Shown here piece by piece: positions 24,374-35,403 of a stretch of 64,000 bases of DNA. Location: the NCBI GenBank assembly GCA_902806565.1, contig CADCXA010000007.1, forward strand, positions 372,001 through 436,000, read 5' to 3'. Made by a program: the position numbers and the translations under genes. Under the pieces are notes generated by a model. The model was not told where the DNA came from, made no database searches, and worked only from the letters and a program-made list of their open reading frames with translations. Source of the stretch: Hypoxylon rubiginosum. Its lineage: Eukaryota; Ascomycota; Sordariomycetes; Xylariales; Hypoxylaceae. The stretch's first letter is position 1; every line of letters starts with the position of its first letter.

Positions 24374-25393
24374 CCTGACGGCCGTTTGAGGGAAAATATG
24401 GTTGATGACCGGCCTACGCAAGATTCACACTACGCACAGTTTCGAGAGACTTTCGCTACGCATATTATATCAGCACCGGTGCAGGCGAAGCTAGGCTCCG
24501 CTCCGCTTCAAGGAATGGTGTACCAGAATATCGTTATGATCTTCATGCCGATAGTACTATTCGGCATTGCTCGAGCCAAGTCTGTAAATTAAAGCTGCTT
24601 AATTTCACTGGGCGCGGGTAAATGAGCATGTGAGCCAAATAGCCCGATCATAGAGTCCCTCAAAGTCCGCATATCTTGAACTACGATTGGCAAGGGTTAA
24701 GCTTCAGTGGTTATTTTGAAATGTCTGGTAACTTTGGCAGTTTAACATTCTCCTAAGCCTAGGGAGAAATGAGAATCTCAGTACACCTGAAGATAATGAA
24801 TTCTAGGAGGCCTACAGTGCTGTATAGGAATGAGACTATACGAGAACTTCACCTTCGGAGATGGTAGAACCGGGGAAGCAGGGAACGAGGGAACGAGGTG
24901 AGGTTGGGATTACACACTGCATGTTTTAGAGCCGGTCCACTCTATATTAAAGATCATGGAGATTAATTGACTTGGATCATAATCTACCGGAACGTGGTTT
25001 TATATAACCGGCGTATGTGAGAATCGCTTGAATTATATGGGGTGCGGCGGTACCCCTCTCACCCTATTAATTGCAGTCAGCTGTACCCTATGAATCTCCT
25101 AAACCCTGAAAATGAAATAGACGTATAGGACTAGACTCGTAAAGTCGTTTAAATCCTGTCCTACTGTTTCCAACATGGCCATCGCCGGTACCTGGCTTTG
25201 GCTGGATGCCGCCTTGTGTGGCAGCCGAGCGTACTAACTTACCCCTTTCACAGTGCCTCAGCTCACCTTCACACCAGCATAATCATCCCAGGTCTACATA
25301 ACTCTTGCGAGTAATAACAATTGAATTATTCTTAATTCTTTCTCTTTCACACTTAAGTGTGTTCTATTTTAGCTATGAGCTCGAAGACCTCTA
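24374..25393. other. intergenic stretch
   Basis: About 1 kb between the sedolisin start and the end of the F-box gene, moderately AT-rich. No gene, RNA or repeat is supported. Confidence 0.5.
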
Positions 25394-26638
25394 CTAATAC
25401 ATTCCCTCTTTAAGGGGACAACGTCTAATGTTATCGTTGACCAGGTAGTCGTTGAGATCATCTCGAAGATAACTTTGCTCATCAAGATCCCAGTATTCCT
25501 CGTAGGCCAAGGGTTCCTCCACCCCGTACAGCACGCCGCACAGACAAGCGTGGTCTAAATCCATCGTCCGCCGCATCTTTGGTAGAAGTACTAGCCATGA
25601 CGTGGTTCTCAAGTGGATGTCTTCCAAGCATAACTCTCTCAGGGTGTCCTTGTGTCTCTTGAGCATCGACATTAGCTCTTGCCGCTCACAAGTGATATTT
25701 CCGAGGGTGAGGCTATCGAGATCATCCCATCTGTGCTTCGGGTCTATAATATCGTCAAGTCTGGGGATGTATTGTGGATCGTAGTTCGGATCCCAGGTGA
25801 AGACGACGTGGAGCGTCTGAAGCTGGGTCAAGGTTTTGATGAAGCCGCGGAGCAGGCCTGTTTCCATCAGCTGTTGGCATTGCGAAGTGTTGTCGGTGGT
25901 GTCGATCATCAATTCAAGGGATGTAAGGTTGGTCAAATGGGACAGGGCCTGGCCAAGCTGGGCACGAGGCTTTTGGAAAAACTGCCAGCTGAGAACTCCG
26001 GCGGCAAGCTTCTTCAGCTTTATGTCGGCCTCGAAGATGGCAGTCAGGAGAGCGTCAAGATGGCGGCACCCGTCTGGCTCCCAGGTAGCCTCTTCAAGGT
26101 CTAAGCATGATTGGAAGGGGTTCTTTTTGCCGTTCCAAAACCAATCACCGCTGGACATGGTGACTTCTTGGAGCGCGGAAAAGTGAGAAATGGCTTCTCG
26201 AATGCGAGAAAAGTCAGCATTAGCCTGTATGATCTTCTCTTGTTGTTCTAGGGTAGCTTCGTAGTCCTTGTAGACTTTCGCGAGCTGTTGGTTACCTAAC
26301 ACCGGCGAAATTGGCACGTTCTGGTACCGACCCATACACTTCTCGAGATGACGCAAGGTTGAATAGGAGGCACGAAAGCGTTCCCAGGATAACTTGGGCG
26401 TCCTCAGAATTTGGTTGATATAGACTAACGAGCGGACATTCTTAGACGCAATCGGGTGCAATGAGATGCGTTGAAGCATATCAAAGTCGCCGTGGTGGAG
26501 GAAGAATACGACATTGCGATGTACGAAACATGCACCGACATCCGCGAAGGCTTTGCAGCACAGACGGAATCTACGTACGTCCTTGATGTCGAGAAAAGAA
26601 CATATTATGCCCAAGATTTCGGGGATCATGATACCCAT
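25394..26638 (-). CDS. F-box protein
   Basis: Intronless frame of 414 aa. The N-terminus carries an F-box (residues about 4-45: IPEILGIICSFLDIKDVRRF, RLCCKAFADVG), the Skp1-binding motif of SCF ubiquitin ligase receptors. The remainder has spaced Leu-rich strands (LTSLELMI, LQTLHVVF, LDSLTLGNI, LRELCLEDIHL), suggesting degenerate leucine-rich repeats as substrate-binding region. The start is the first ATG, directly in front of the F-box. Fungi carry many such orphan F-box/LRR proteins; the target cannot be predicted. A GATGGC hexanucleotide repeat lies just upstream. Confidence 0.8.
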   Translation of the reverse strand: MGIMIPEILGIICSFLDIKDVRRFRLCCKAFADVGACFVHRNVVFFLHHGDFDMLQRISLHPIASKNVRSLVYINQILRTPKLSWERFRASYSTLRHLEKCMGRYQNVPISPVLGNQQLAKVYKDYEATLEQQEKIIQANADFSRIREAISHFSALQEVTMSSGDWFWNGKKNPFQSCLDLEEATWEPDGCRHLDALLTAIFEADIKLKKLAAGVLSWQFFQKPRAQLGQALSHLTNLTSLELMIDTTDNTSQCQQLMETGLLRGFIKTLTQLQTLHVVFTWDPNYDPQYIPRLDDIIDPKHRWDDLDSLTLGNITCERQELMSMLKRHKDTLRELCLEDIHLRTTSWLVLLPKMRRTMDLDHACLCGVLYGVEEPLAYEEYWDLDEQSYLRDDLNDYLVNDNIRRCPLKEGMY

Positions 26639-26751
26639 CTTGGAGAGCGAACACCAACGAGGTGAGGTTGGTTTTCTGATGGTATTGGTCGGAAGAGACG
26701 GTAAGTCATGAATGAGGTTGGCCGATCTCCGGAGTTGACAGAGGCATAAAT

Positions 26752-26806
26752 GCGATGGCGATTTTATGCGATGGCGATGGCGATGGCGATGGCGATGGCG
26801 CTGTTT
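26752..26806. repeat. GATGGC hexanucleotide microsatellite
   Basis: Consecutive GATGGC/GCGATG units occupy this stretch, upstream of the F-box gene. The array is non-coding as far as can be seen. Confidence 0.85.
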
Positions 26807-27287
26807 GGATAAGAAAGGAAAACGACGCCGTGGACAAGTAACACAGGTTTTGGTTTAATGCACATTGGGCGCGAACACGGAAAGAGGTCGTTGCACATGC
26901 AGCTATGCCGTATTCGGATGGTGCCTGTTGCAATTATCCATGTTTGCAGGAAACCGGCATAAAGTGATTGAGAGATTTCAATAACGAAGGAGAAAAGAGA
27001 GAAAACAGAAGAGGAGAACCTTAATGATAAAATATTATTAGTAATAATATATCTGCGAGAGGTATGCACTACCATGAGTACCTACCTACCTATGTAGGTA
27101 AGCATGTAATTGTTTGGGTATGTTGCCCCTAACCCGGCGCAGAAATGGATGCTCAAAGTTGATAGCAAGATAGGCATAAGACTGCCTAGACTACCTACCT
27201 AACCTCAAGCAAATTCAGTCTCATGATTCATAGCATCAAGTTCATCACATTATACTTCAGTTCCCCTCGGCACCAGCCATGTATTCT

Positions 27288-28582
27288 CTAGCCCATGAGT
27301 TCGCAGCCTTCCCTTATTACGCCGACCACCGCACCCGTCTGAATAGTCTCGCTTCCACCAGCAGAGACCCTATACTCGATCTCCGCAAGACCGTCGAGCC
27401 ACCTGATCATCACTTCAGGCTTGACCTCCATATTCGACAACTGCTCTGATAGGGCAGTGATGATGTCCGCCAAGGCAAGGCCGTTAGCCACTTTTAGAGT
27501 GTTGATGGTCGAGAGGCAGGTTGTTACATCACTAGTCGTGAGTAGGGTATTGGCGATCTTCATGATCGCATCCGGGGGAGGGGCTGCTATGCAGTTGTAA
27601 ATTGTCTCCGTCGTGATAGTCTCCCTTACAATGTCCTTTTCGGGAATCTTCGGTCCATCTTTAGGCTGCATGGGTGTGCCTATTTGAAGCAGTCAAGGTT
27701 TAGTCTAACGACCATCAGATTAGGAGTGACGCGAATGGGACTCACTAGATGCATGGCAAGCCTGGAGGACGTTTAGAGCTCGTCGCATGTCGCCTTTGCT
27801 CAGCTTGACTAGAGCTTGTGCGGCCTCACCCGAAATCTTGACTCCCTCCTCGAAGATGACCTTGTCCACCAAAACCCGAATGTCGTTCTCCTTCAGCGGG
27901 CTAAATCGGAACCGCGTGCATCGAGACAACAGCGCAGGGGATAGCTTGTGCGTGTAGTTGGCGATGATGCAGAATCGCGTGTTTGCCGTGTACTTCTCCA
28001 TGATCCTCCGCAAGGCCATCTGGGCTGTGTTGGTCATGGCATCGGCCTCGTCCAGGATGATAAGCTTGTAACTTGCCATTCCGCCATGGCGAGACGCGCC
28101 TCCCATTGTAAAGATCTGTTTTGTTGATGCGAATGTCTTGATCTGCTCGCGCACGACGTCGATACCTCGATCGTCCGAAGCATTCAGCTCTAGGACCATC
28201 TGGCGCATGTTCTCCGTCCCATATATGCGTCTTGCGAGTGCCAAGACAGTTGATGTCTTGCCGGTTCCCGGGGGGCCGTAGAGAAGGAGATGAGGAAGGC
28301 GGTTCGAATCGACGAACTTATTGATAGTAGCTAGTATATCTTGGTGGCCCGAGACGTCGGATAGTGATACGGGTCGATATTTCTCAACCCTGACGCCTAT
28401 TTAGTATATTGGGAAAATATGAATCCTAGTTCGAATAATCCTTACCATGGTAACGAGTCCTCGGCTTCGACAGGCAGATTAGCAGCACTGCGTTTTCCCT
28501 TGGCTGTGTTGTCGGAGGAGAATGTAATGTCGTTAGATTTCGAAGGGACATCGACGTCCATCTCGTCCTCGAAGTCGGACAT
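27288..28582 (-). CDS. RFC3: replication factor C subunit 3 (clamp loader small subunit)
   Basis: Nuclear AAA+ ATPase subunit of the RFC clamp loader that opens and loads PCNA. Exons 28582-28446, 28389-27746, 27679-27288 give 390 aa. LPWVEKYRP precedes RFC box III, Walker [10 protein letters not shown]. Other matches are [14 protein letters not shown], Walker B/DEAD-like [10 protein letters not shown], the SRC motif in [10 protein letters not shown] (arginine finger) and [11 protein letters not shown]. The order and the ASTKQIF segment fit the Rfc3 (human RFC5) group better than Rfc2 or Rfc4. The first intron uses the downstream acceptor GTCAG at 28390; the TAG six bases earlier would give a stop. 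The acidic N-terminus ([13 protein letters not shown]) is usual in filamentous fungi. Confidence 0.95.
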
Positions 28583-29202
28583 CTTGACCTCTAGGTTTTG
28601 AAAGTGAGCTTGTCGCGGCTCTCAAGGCAAACACTTGGGGAATATGAGGTCCGTTAGGTGGCGATAATGGCCCTGCAACGTAGGCAAATTTAAGTCGAAT
28701 GGAGCTTTACACAGCTGTAGATGCGCACAAATTTATAGGAGTGGCAGTGAAGTTTCTCACTTTCACAATTTCATATCGATGATGCAAAAAGCTTCCAAGG
28801 GCAGCTGTCGAGAGACGCGTAAATTGAATTTCTGGACGCGTCTCGGCCCGGCGGGCGGGTCCTCCACAAATGAGCCGAAGCTTTTACAGTGGCTGGTGGG
28901 GCCCGTGGCGCATCAACTTTTCTCATGTTTTAAACCTCGCGTCTTCTAAACCGTAACAGAAGTCCCAAGTGCATTTCTACCTCATAATTCATTAACGAAA
29001 GTCGCGATATGCTATTTCTAGTCCAATTCCATCTACCTAGTACTCGAGATGAGTTTCACATATATTCCGCCATATTACCAAGCGGTACCTAACCAGCATA
29101 TACCTACGAACTAAATTCCCACGTGCCATTTTATGCGATACATTAGAATCGCAGTTCATCTCATAAGATAAAGTCATTAATCCCAACACCATATCCATAT
29201 TC
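28583..29202. other. intergenic, RFC3 promoter side
   Basis: About 620 bp with two nearby ACGCGT-containing sites (GACGCGTAAA near 28814 and GGACGCGTCT near 28836). ACGCGT is the MluI cell-cycle box bound by MBF in yeasts and drives S-phase replication genes, so these may regulate RFC3. They lie roughly 230-255 bp upstream of its ATG. The function here is inferred. Confidence 0.5.
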
Positions 29203-30474
29203 TTAATCCCGCAAGAATGATTTCTCTGCTGCTACCAATGCATCCAACTCTTCATCTGTTTCATCATCGCTTTCCCCCCTATTAGCCCGAGTACTACTAT
29301 CTTCAGAGGCGGACGTCAATTCGCTAGCTGAGAGCCATTCGCCGTCAGAGCATGAGGATGATGTTGGTGACAATGACGACGAGGTGTCCGAGTCACTGTC
29401 TGATGAGTCGTCCCACTCGTCCTCTTTATCCGCGTCGGTGAGGTTCCGAACAGTAAGTTTCCCGCTATGCTTAGGATGTTCTCGGTTCGACATCCTTGAT
29501 CGGCATCGTGCAACCACATTAGCTTCGACGAACTCAAGTGGCATCATCTTCTCGTCCTCCTCTATAAGACGCTGCAGCGTCATATCATTGATATCGACAG
29601 CAGAATGGTCGGCTTCGTCCTGTTCACCCATAGACCGCTGGTTCTTTGGAGTTTTCGTCTTTCTTTTTTTCCGTCCCTCGTTGTCAACCTGTGGCTTCTC
29701 TTCTTCGTCTGGCACGTCTACTTCATCCGGGTCGTCAAATAAGAAGAAACTTGTTTGTCTAAGCGGGCTCTTGGGACTGGTCGGACTCTTCTGTTCATCA
29801 CCCACGTCCTCGTACTCTCGCACCTCGATTGCCTCATTCAACAGCAATTCGTCGTCGGGGTTCATTGGCACGCTTGCAACAATTGGTGGGGACTGCGGCT
29901 TTTCTGTAACTGCCTCGAGCAGCTTCTTCTCGACTGCCTCCGTGTGAAGCCTATACCGTTCGTGATGACACTGCGAGGGATAGTCGCAGTCCACCATGCA
30001 ATTATGCATCCTCGTAGCGAAGGCCTGCTCTCGCTGTATCCTCTCCGAGCGGCCCGCCGCTTCCAACCCCATGACCTTGCGGCGCCACGCTCCCCAGTCG
30101 GCCCACCCGTTGTAGTCGAATTCAGATGCACATGTTCCGCTAGAGCGGCGGCGGCGTTTCGTCCCACGCCGTGGCGGGGGTGGAGAGACGCAATATTCGT
30201 GGGAACAGACCAGACATCGACGGGTGCAGCCGATCTGGTAGACAGTGCTACACGAGTGACACTGCCACAGCCAGGGATATGGCACACGAGGCGGGGGCGG
30301 AGGCGTGGGCATACCATCCGGGCACGTGGGTAGGATATTGCGGAGGTGAAGGCGAGCAGGCGGTGTGACAGGTGCTGAAAAGGATTGAGTAGATGACGGC
30401 GAAGAAGTAGAAGACGCGGGTGCTGAGCGTCGTGAAAATATGTTAAGCGTCGGCAGTGACCTGCGCGAAGGCAT
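29203..30474 (-). CDS. uncharacterised Cys-rich, acidic low-complexity protein
   Basis: Intronless 423-aa frame of unknown function. After a Ser/Pro-rich N-terminus, residues about 65-100 contain closely spaced cysteines (WQCHSCSTVY, CTRRCLVCSHEYC), which look like a zinc ribbon or treble-clef knuckle. A basic patch (KRRRRSS) follows. A second Cys/His group occurs at about 155-175 (HNCMVDCDYPSQCHHERY). The C-terminal half is acidic and Ser-rich with several Asp/Glu runs and is probably disordered. The composition suggests a nuclear protein, but no named domain is recognised. The start is the first ATG. Confidence 0.7.
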   Translation of the reverse strand: MPSRRSLPTLNIFSRRSAPASSTSSPSSTQSFSAPVTPPARLHLRNILPTCPDGMPTPPPPPRVPYPWLWQCHSCSTVYQIGCTRRCLVCSHEYCVSPPPPRRGTKRRRRSSGTCASEFDYNGWADWGAWRRKVMGLEAAGRSERIQREQAFATRMHNCMVDCDYPSQCHHERYRLHTEAVEKKLLEAVTEKPQSPPIVASVPMNPDDELLLNEAIEVREYEDVGDEQKSPTSPKSPLRQTSFFLFDDPDEVDVPDEEEKPQVDNEGRKKRKTKTPKNQRSMGEQDEADHSAVDINDMTLQRLIEEDEKMMPLEFVEANVVARCRSRMSNREHPKHSGKLTVRNLTDADKEDEWDDSSDSDSDTSSSLSPTSSSCSDGEWLSASELTSASEDSSTRANRGESDDETDEELDALVAAEKSFLRD

Positions 30475-32347
30475 GGCGGCTTTTTCTGCGGATTATGTTA
30501 CGTGTATATGCCACGTATATTTGAGTGACTGTTGTTTGAGACCTAGAACAAGAAATATGTTTGCCAACGGCCAAGACAATCCCTTACTAGCTGTTCGATC
30601 CGATGACTCAAAGACGACTCCGTTGCTATTACTCTCGGGAACATATGGATAAACAGTGACAGGGTTTCTAACGTCTGCGATATGGAAATCGAGAAAAGGA
30701 GAGAATTTCGGTTTAACTTCTGACTAGCTTCTAGTAAGTAAGGAATGTTGAATATCTCAGTAGGAGAGATGAGTAGGTAAAATTACAATTAAGGAGTGAC
30801 TCCAAGGAAAAGAAACATAAGGAAAGACTTTCAAGGATAAGAAAGGCGTTATTCGGTTTGAAGCCGAGCATATACAGTCAACGCTCGTGCAGAGATTGTT
30901 TTTCTATTGGCTTACTGGCACTTATACAGCGTATGACTACTTTGTCCCAGTCTGCCGGGACAAAGCGTCTATTAACATACACGTGTGGAGTTGGCTTCTC
31001 AGCGCCAACCTTCGAGACGGAGCAAGCTCCCAGGATCTCATCACCGATGACTCGTGCCTCTCTCTTTGTAGAATTGCGGCTTTCTGTTAAGGCCATTGAC
31101 GAGGAGCGCGCATGACGCGGTTGAGCCAATTACTCGACACCTCCTTCCATTGACCAATGACAAAGAGGCCGACTGATTGTCGATGGTAAAGCGACGATGC
31201 CCCGGACTACAAAGCGGGCGAGAAAGGAAATCAACGTGGTCTTGTCGAGACAAAATTATGGAAACAAAACCTAGTTAAGGTCTTGTCGGGAGACTATAAT
31301 GACTTAAGGGGTCTTGCGACAGTTGTAGTTCTAACTTGAAAATTAGTAAGACCTTGGGCCAGGAGAGCCTTCGTCGTCGTAGATATACGTGGATATATGT
31401 TACACTACCTAAATTTTGGTTCTATTTCAACGTACCATTCTTTTCAATCAATGTTAAAAATAGCTAAGTAGGTATATTAAAATATATCTAACTTAGTGGC
31501 TTTGTCTGATACGCCGTGACTATTGACATAGTAAGAGTTACCGAGTGCTTCAAAATAGAACAACTAACGGGTATGTTAATGGGACAGATCAGAAGGTTAG
31601 AAAAATCGGAAAATCTTAAAATACCATTTGTACAAAATACATTAGAGATCTATTTATGTCGAGAATACTCTGTCCAGTAAACTATTGAAAGGCAGGATTT
31701 GCCTCCTAGCCTCACCCCCCTTTTTAGCTATTTACTTGTAGGAACAGAAGTATCCTTAATAGCTTGCATAGTTATTAATATTAAGGGTATCAGTGCGCAG
31801 ATGTAGTCCAAAGAGTCCCTTCGACAACCAGTTGTTTCCAAGAATACGGCCTGTTAGTTTCAGGGAAGTGTGCTTTGATGCGTTGAATCCACAACTACGA
31901 TATACCGATGAACTGATCGCGAGAATAGTCTAGGTGCCTAAATAATGTAACACCTGCTGATGCGGATGATGCGGTTCGTCTCGATGATCTGCAGCAGCTC
32001 AATTTCACTTATTTACCTTAACCTAGGCCGTAGATAGCAGTAGGGAAAGAAGTCTTGAGTGTTGAAAACGATGCTCTCATATTGCCAAATGTCTACCTAG
32101 GTACCTAGACAATATGGAGTTCAAAGCAATCGACCTTAGCGGCAAGTTTTCACAGCACCTCTGGGGGTACAACGCTTAGCACTTATCTATTTCGAAGATC
32201 TGATATACAAACATGGCTCGATAGTTTTCGAAGGGAACTGGATTAAAAGTGCATTGGAAGATTCAGGTCTCAATTCTTCAAGCTAGCGACAACTATCTCT
32301 ACATCCCTTGACCCAAAGTGGTTCCACCCGTTTATCGTGGCTTTATA
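30475..32347. other. gene-poor AT-rich intergenic stretch
   Basis: No supportable gene. Moderately AT-rich, especially 31370-31650, with one ACCTAGGTACCTAG palindrome near 32095. Frames at 30858-31253 overlap on both strands and look accidental. Confidence 0.5.
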
Positions 32348-32753
32348 CTAAATACCCAGCGCCGCCTACAACTTTTGTTAGATGGCAAATTTCGGATAGA
32401 GTTGAGGATCAGATATAATAATACCTTCACCGCAGCAACAGTTGCGACAACGACGCCTCCAATTAGAAACATGCCGTTAGCAATGGTAACGCCCAAGCCT
32501 CCCATTCCGAAGCTCTGTAGCATCGCGAATAGACTTCCGGCCGTCACGTTCCCGATACAGCTTTGGATACAGGCTGCCAGGGATCCTGTCCGACATGAAG
32601 TTTAGATTAACTGAATTTACAAACACATACAAACAGTCTAAAGTATGAAACGAAAGAAGGTAATTGGGGTAGATACCTACCTCCTACGATTCCTCCTGCA
32701 CCAAATCCCAGTGTAGACAGGATCAAGCGGGGGATAGCAGCAGGCAAGGACAT
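32348..32753 (-). CDS. small ISG12/IFI6-16-like membrane protein
   Basis: Predicted 83-aa hydrophobic protein resembling the interferon-induced 6-16 (IFI6/ISG12) family, which also occurs in fungi without any interferon system; animal members are mitochondrial or ER membrane proteins. Exons 32753-32681, 32585-32425, 32365-32348. Introns have donors GTAGGT and GTATTA, and the second has a CTAAC branch and a TTGTAG end. The protein is Gly/Ala-rich with membrane segments (ILSTLGFGAGGIVGG, FGMGGLGVTIANGMFLIGGV, VVVATVAAV). Without the last intron the frame continues to a basic tail ending at 32332. The fungal function is unknown. Confidence 0.65.
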
Positions 32754-34393
32754 TGTGGGATGTAGGTGGATCCTCGCTCGTGAAATAGAGGATGAGACTT
32801 GTTAAGGGCTTAGATACTGCCTCTGATGAAAAAGGTAGGTAGATATAGATGAAGGTATATGCGAATAATGTGCTAGGGAGAGTATTGTATTTGACTAGCG
32901 TTTGTTTTGAGAGTCTTGAGAGAGGAAGAATGATCTGCTCTGGAAGGAAGAGAGTCGAGCCTTTATATCATATAAATACCAAGGTAGAGAGGAGCAGATA
33001 TCACTTCTCAGTCCTCCTAAAGGACAGGCTGACGAGAAATGTCCCAGGTCCTGCAGTTAACCGTGACGGGGAGCCTCATCGTCTGGATCTTATTGGCTCC
33101 CGAGTCCTCGCCTTGAAAGTTGGAATTCTGTTTGCAACGATCAATATTCTTTTAATCTCGAGAAAGCTTATGAGACTTGCACATTTGCGCCGTTTGTAGT
33201 CGAGACAGGGCTCGAGTTATGACTCCCGTCATTTTACTGCATGTACCTAGGTAGGCAAGTATGAATGTAGCTACTGCCCGCTGCACCTATCCGGGTAGGC
33301 TACCAAACGGGCACCTGGATTCAAGGCTCACCCTGGTGATGGGGCTTGGCCCTTGTTCAGGTACACTCGATAGCTACCACGGTTGAACCGACATTTAAAT
33401 GAGAGTTCGACATAAGTGTCGATTCTTTCGAAAGGCGGCAGTGAGAAAGGGGCAGAACTGGCGAGCTGGGTTGACTATAAAGGACGGAAAACCTTGCGCA
33501 GCCAATTAACACGATTTCAATTATTTCATAGGTACCTATAGTTGTTTAAAATACACATATATTTCTGAAAGATGCATGTAGAAGATTGCGGAATATGTAA
33601 AGTGGCAAAAGGTGGCTGAGAGACGGTTGTTTGCAGTATCAACACATGCAGATGCCCCTATCCGTCTATTACAAGGAGATACATCTACTATCTGCGGATC
33701 ACATAGCAGATATCACTTCTCAACTGCCTCAAATTTTCAAGTAATGCAAGCTGGTACCATGAGTTAATATTTTCAAAGACATCCGGTCATCACATAATAT
33801 AGCACACTGTGGCCCCTATTGAGGACTACCATGGCTGCACTGCTTCATTGTGTCTGTTTCCTTTCGAGCTGTAGACAGTCATAGCAGAGGGATATAGCTC
33901 ATGCTGAATTTAGAAAAGGGACTACTTAAGGTACATTGCTCGTGCCTTATTACAATGCCACTTTACTCATCAAGTTGTTAAGAGGAATTAATGTAGAAAC
34001 GAAGCAGCGAGGTATTATTTAGTTGCCTCTATCAAGGCGTGGAAAGGCTAGTAAGACAGTTTTCACCACCCCTCTTCCCTAAGAACATAGCGATCATCAG
34101 CTGGCCCGTCTGTGTGCTTTCTTTGCTAATACCACCACCCCCCTTCGAGAATTCATGACCCGACCGGAGTTTGTTATGAGATGTTTCAATGTCCAGGCCA
34201 ACTCACAAAGCTGAAAATCTAGCGCGACCGTAATAATTCCGTAGTCAAAACGTACAATGCGTCACCATCATCAACCATCCGAAGTCGCGAGACCGTCCCC
34301 TTCACTCCCAGAAGCAGAGTCTCGACCAATGTGGTAAGAGCTAGATATAAAGAGCGCGAACACGAGCTTCCTAACATAATAAGTGAAAGTAGC
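32754..34393. other. intergenic stretch
   Basis: About 1.6 kb, moderately AT-rich, with an ACCTAGGTAGG motif near 33244. No gene, RNA or mobile element is supported. Frames at 32849-33199 lack features. Confidence 0.5.
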
Positions 34394-35403
34394 TTATGCT
34401 TCGATTGCCTTGTTCTTCTTCTTCTGTTCGACCTTGAGTAGCAGGGCGCGGTTGATGTGGGGTAGAACACCACCGAAGGCAATGGTGGCACGGATCAGCG
34501 TATCCAGTTCTTCGTCACCACGGATGGCAAGCTGGAGGTGACGAGGGGTGATACGTTTGACCTTGAGATCCTTGGCCGCGTTCTAGACAAGAAGAGTCAG
34601 CCTCCAAGTCCATGTGTAACCAAGTTATCAGTTATCATGCGAGCTAGACAAAGGCACGGGCCCGTGAAAGTGGCAACGTGGCGTGGCAATGGGAGGGCAC
34701 GGGAAAGGATGACTCACGCCTGCAAGCTCGAGGACTTCGGCAGTTAGATATTCGAGAACGGCGGTAACATAGACGGCTGCCTTGGCACCGACGCGCATCT
34801 TGTTCTGGGTGTTTTGCTTGAGGAAACGCTTGACACGACCGCAGGGGAACTATGAGTGATGAACTATTAGCAACTTCACACAGCGTCAATTGTAATATTG
34901 TAATCAACATCGATTGGGATGTTGAAAGGCAATTCCATATCGCACTGAACCATTGATATACTGGGACTTGAGATCAAGAGCGTCATTATCGCATGCTATC
35001 GCATATGCACTTTGGTGAGTCTGATGTGCGTATATATATCGGCGACGAAGGGAACGACCGTGCTAGCATCTGCGCAAATGCGTAATCCGTCAAAGTCGAA
35101 GTCTGCTAGGAATAGCTCGAGGTCGCGGACTGGTACGTGTCGTGCGAAGTGATGTTGCGCGTCATTCTATGAACCGAGGGGTACGACAGCGATATCGACG
35201 GGGAGCTCGAAGATACGGATACGGTGACGTCTCGATCGATAAAAAAATCATGATGCATCGTGATAAATACCAAATTAGTAGCTTACCTGAAGTCCGGCGC
35301 GAGCAGAATGGCTCTGTTGCTTCTTGGGGCCTTCAGCAACAGCCGCCGACGTCTTTCCACCTGAGCTCTTGCCGCCAGCTGATTTGCCTTTTCCGCCAGC
35401 CAT
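34394..35403 (-). CDS. HTZ1: histone variant H2A.Z
   Basis: Nucleosomal H2A variant placed at promoters by the SWR1 complex. Exons 35403-35287, 34849-34718, 34582-34394 give 145 aa. The N-terminal tail ([16 protein letters not shown]) and [19 protein letters not shown] identify the Z variant rather than canonical H2A, as does [20 protein letters not shown] with the short C-terminal docking tail. Both introns are long for this genome: 437 nt (34850-35286) and 135 nt (34583-34717). The exon joins restore an uninterrupted histone fold. The family is very strongly conserved, so the call is firm. Confidence 0.97.
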
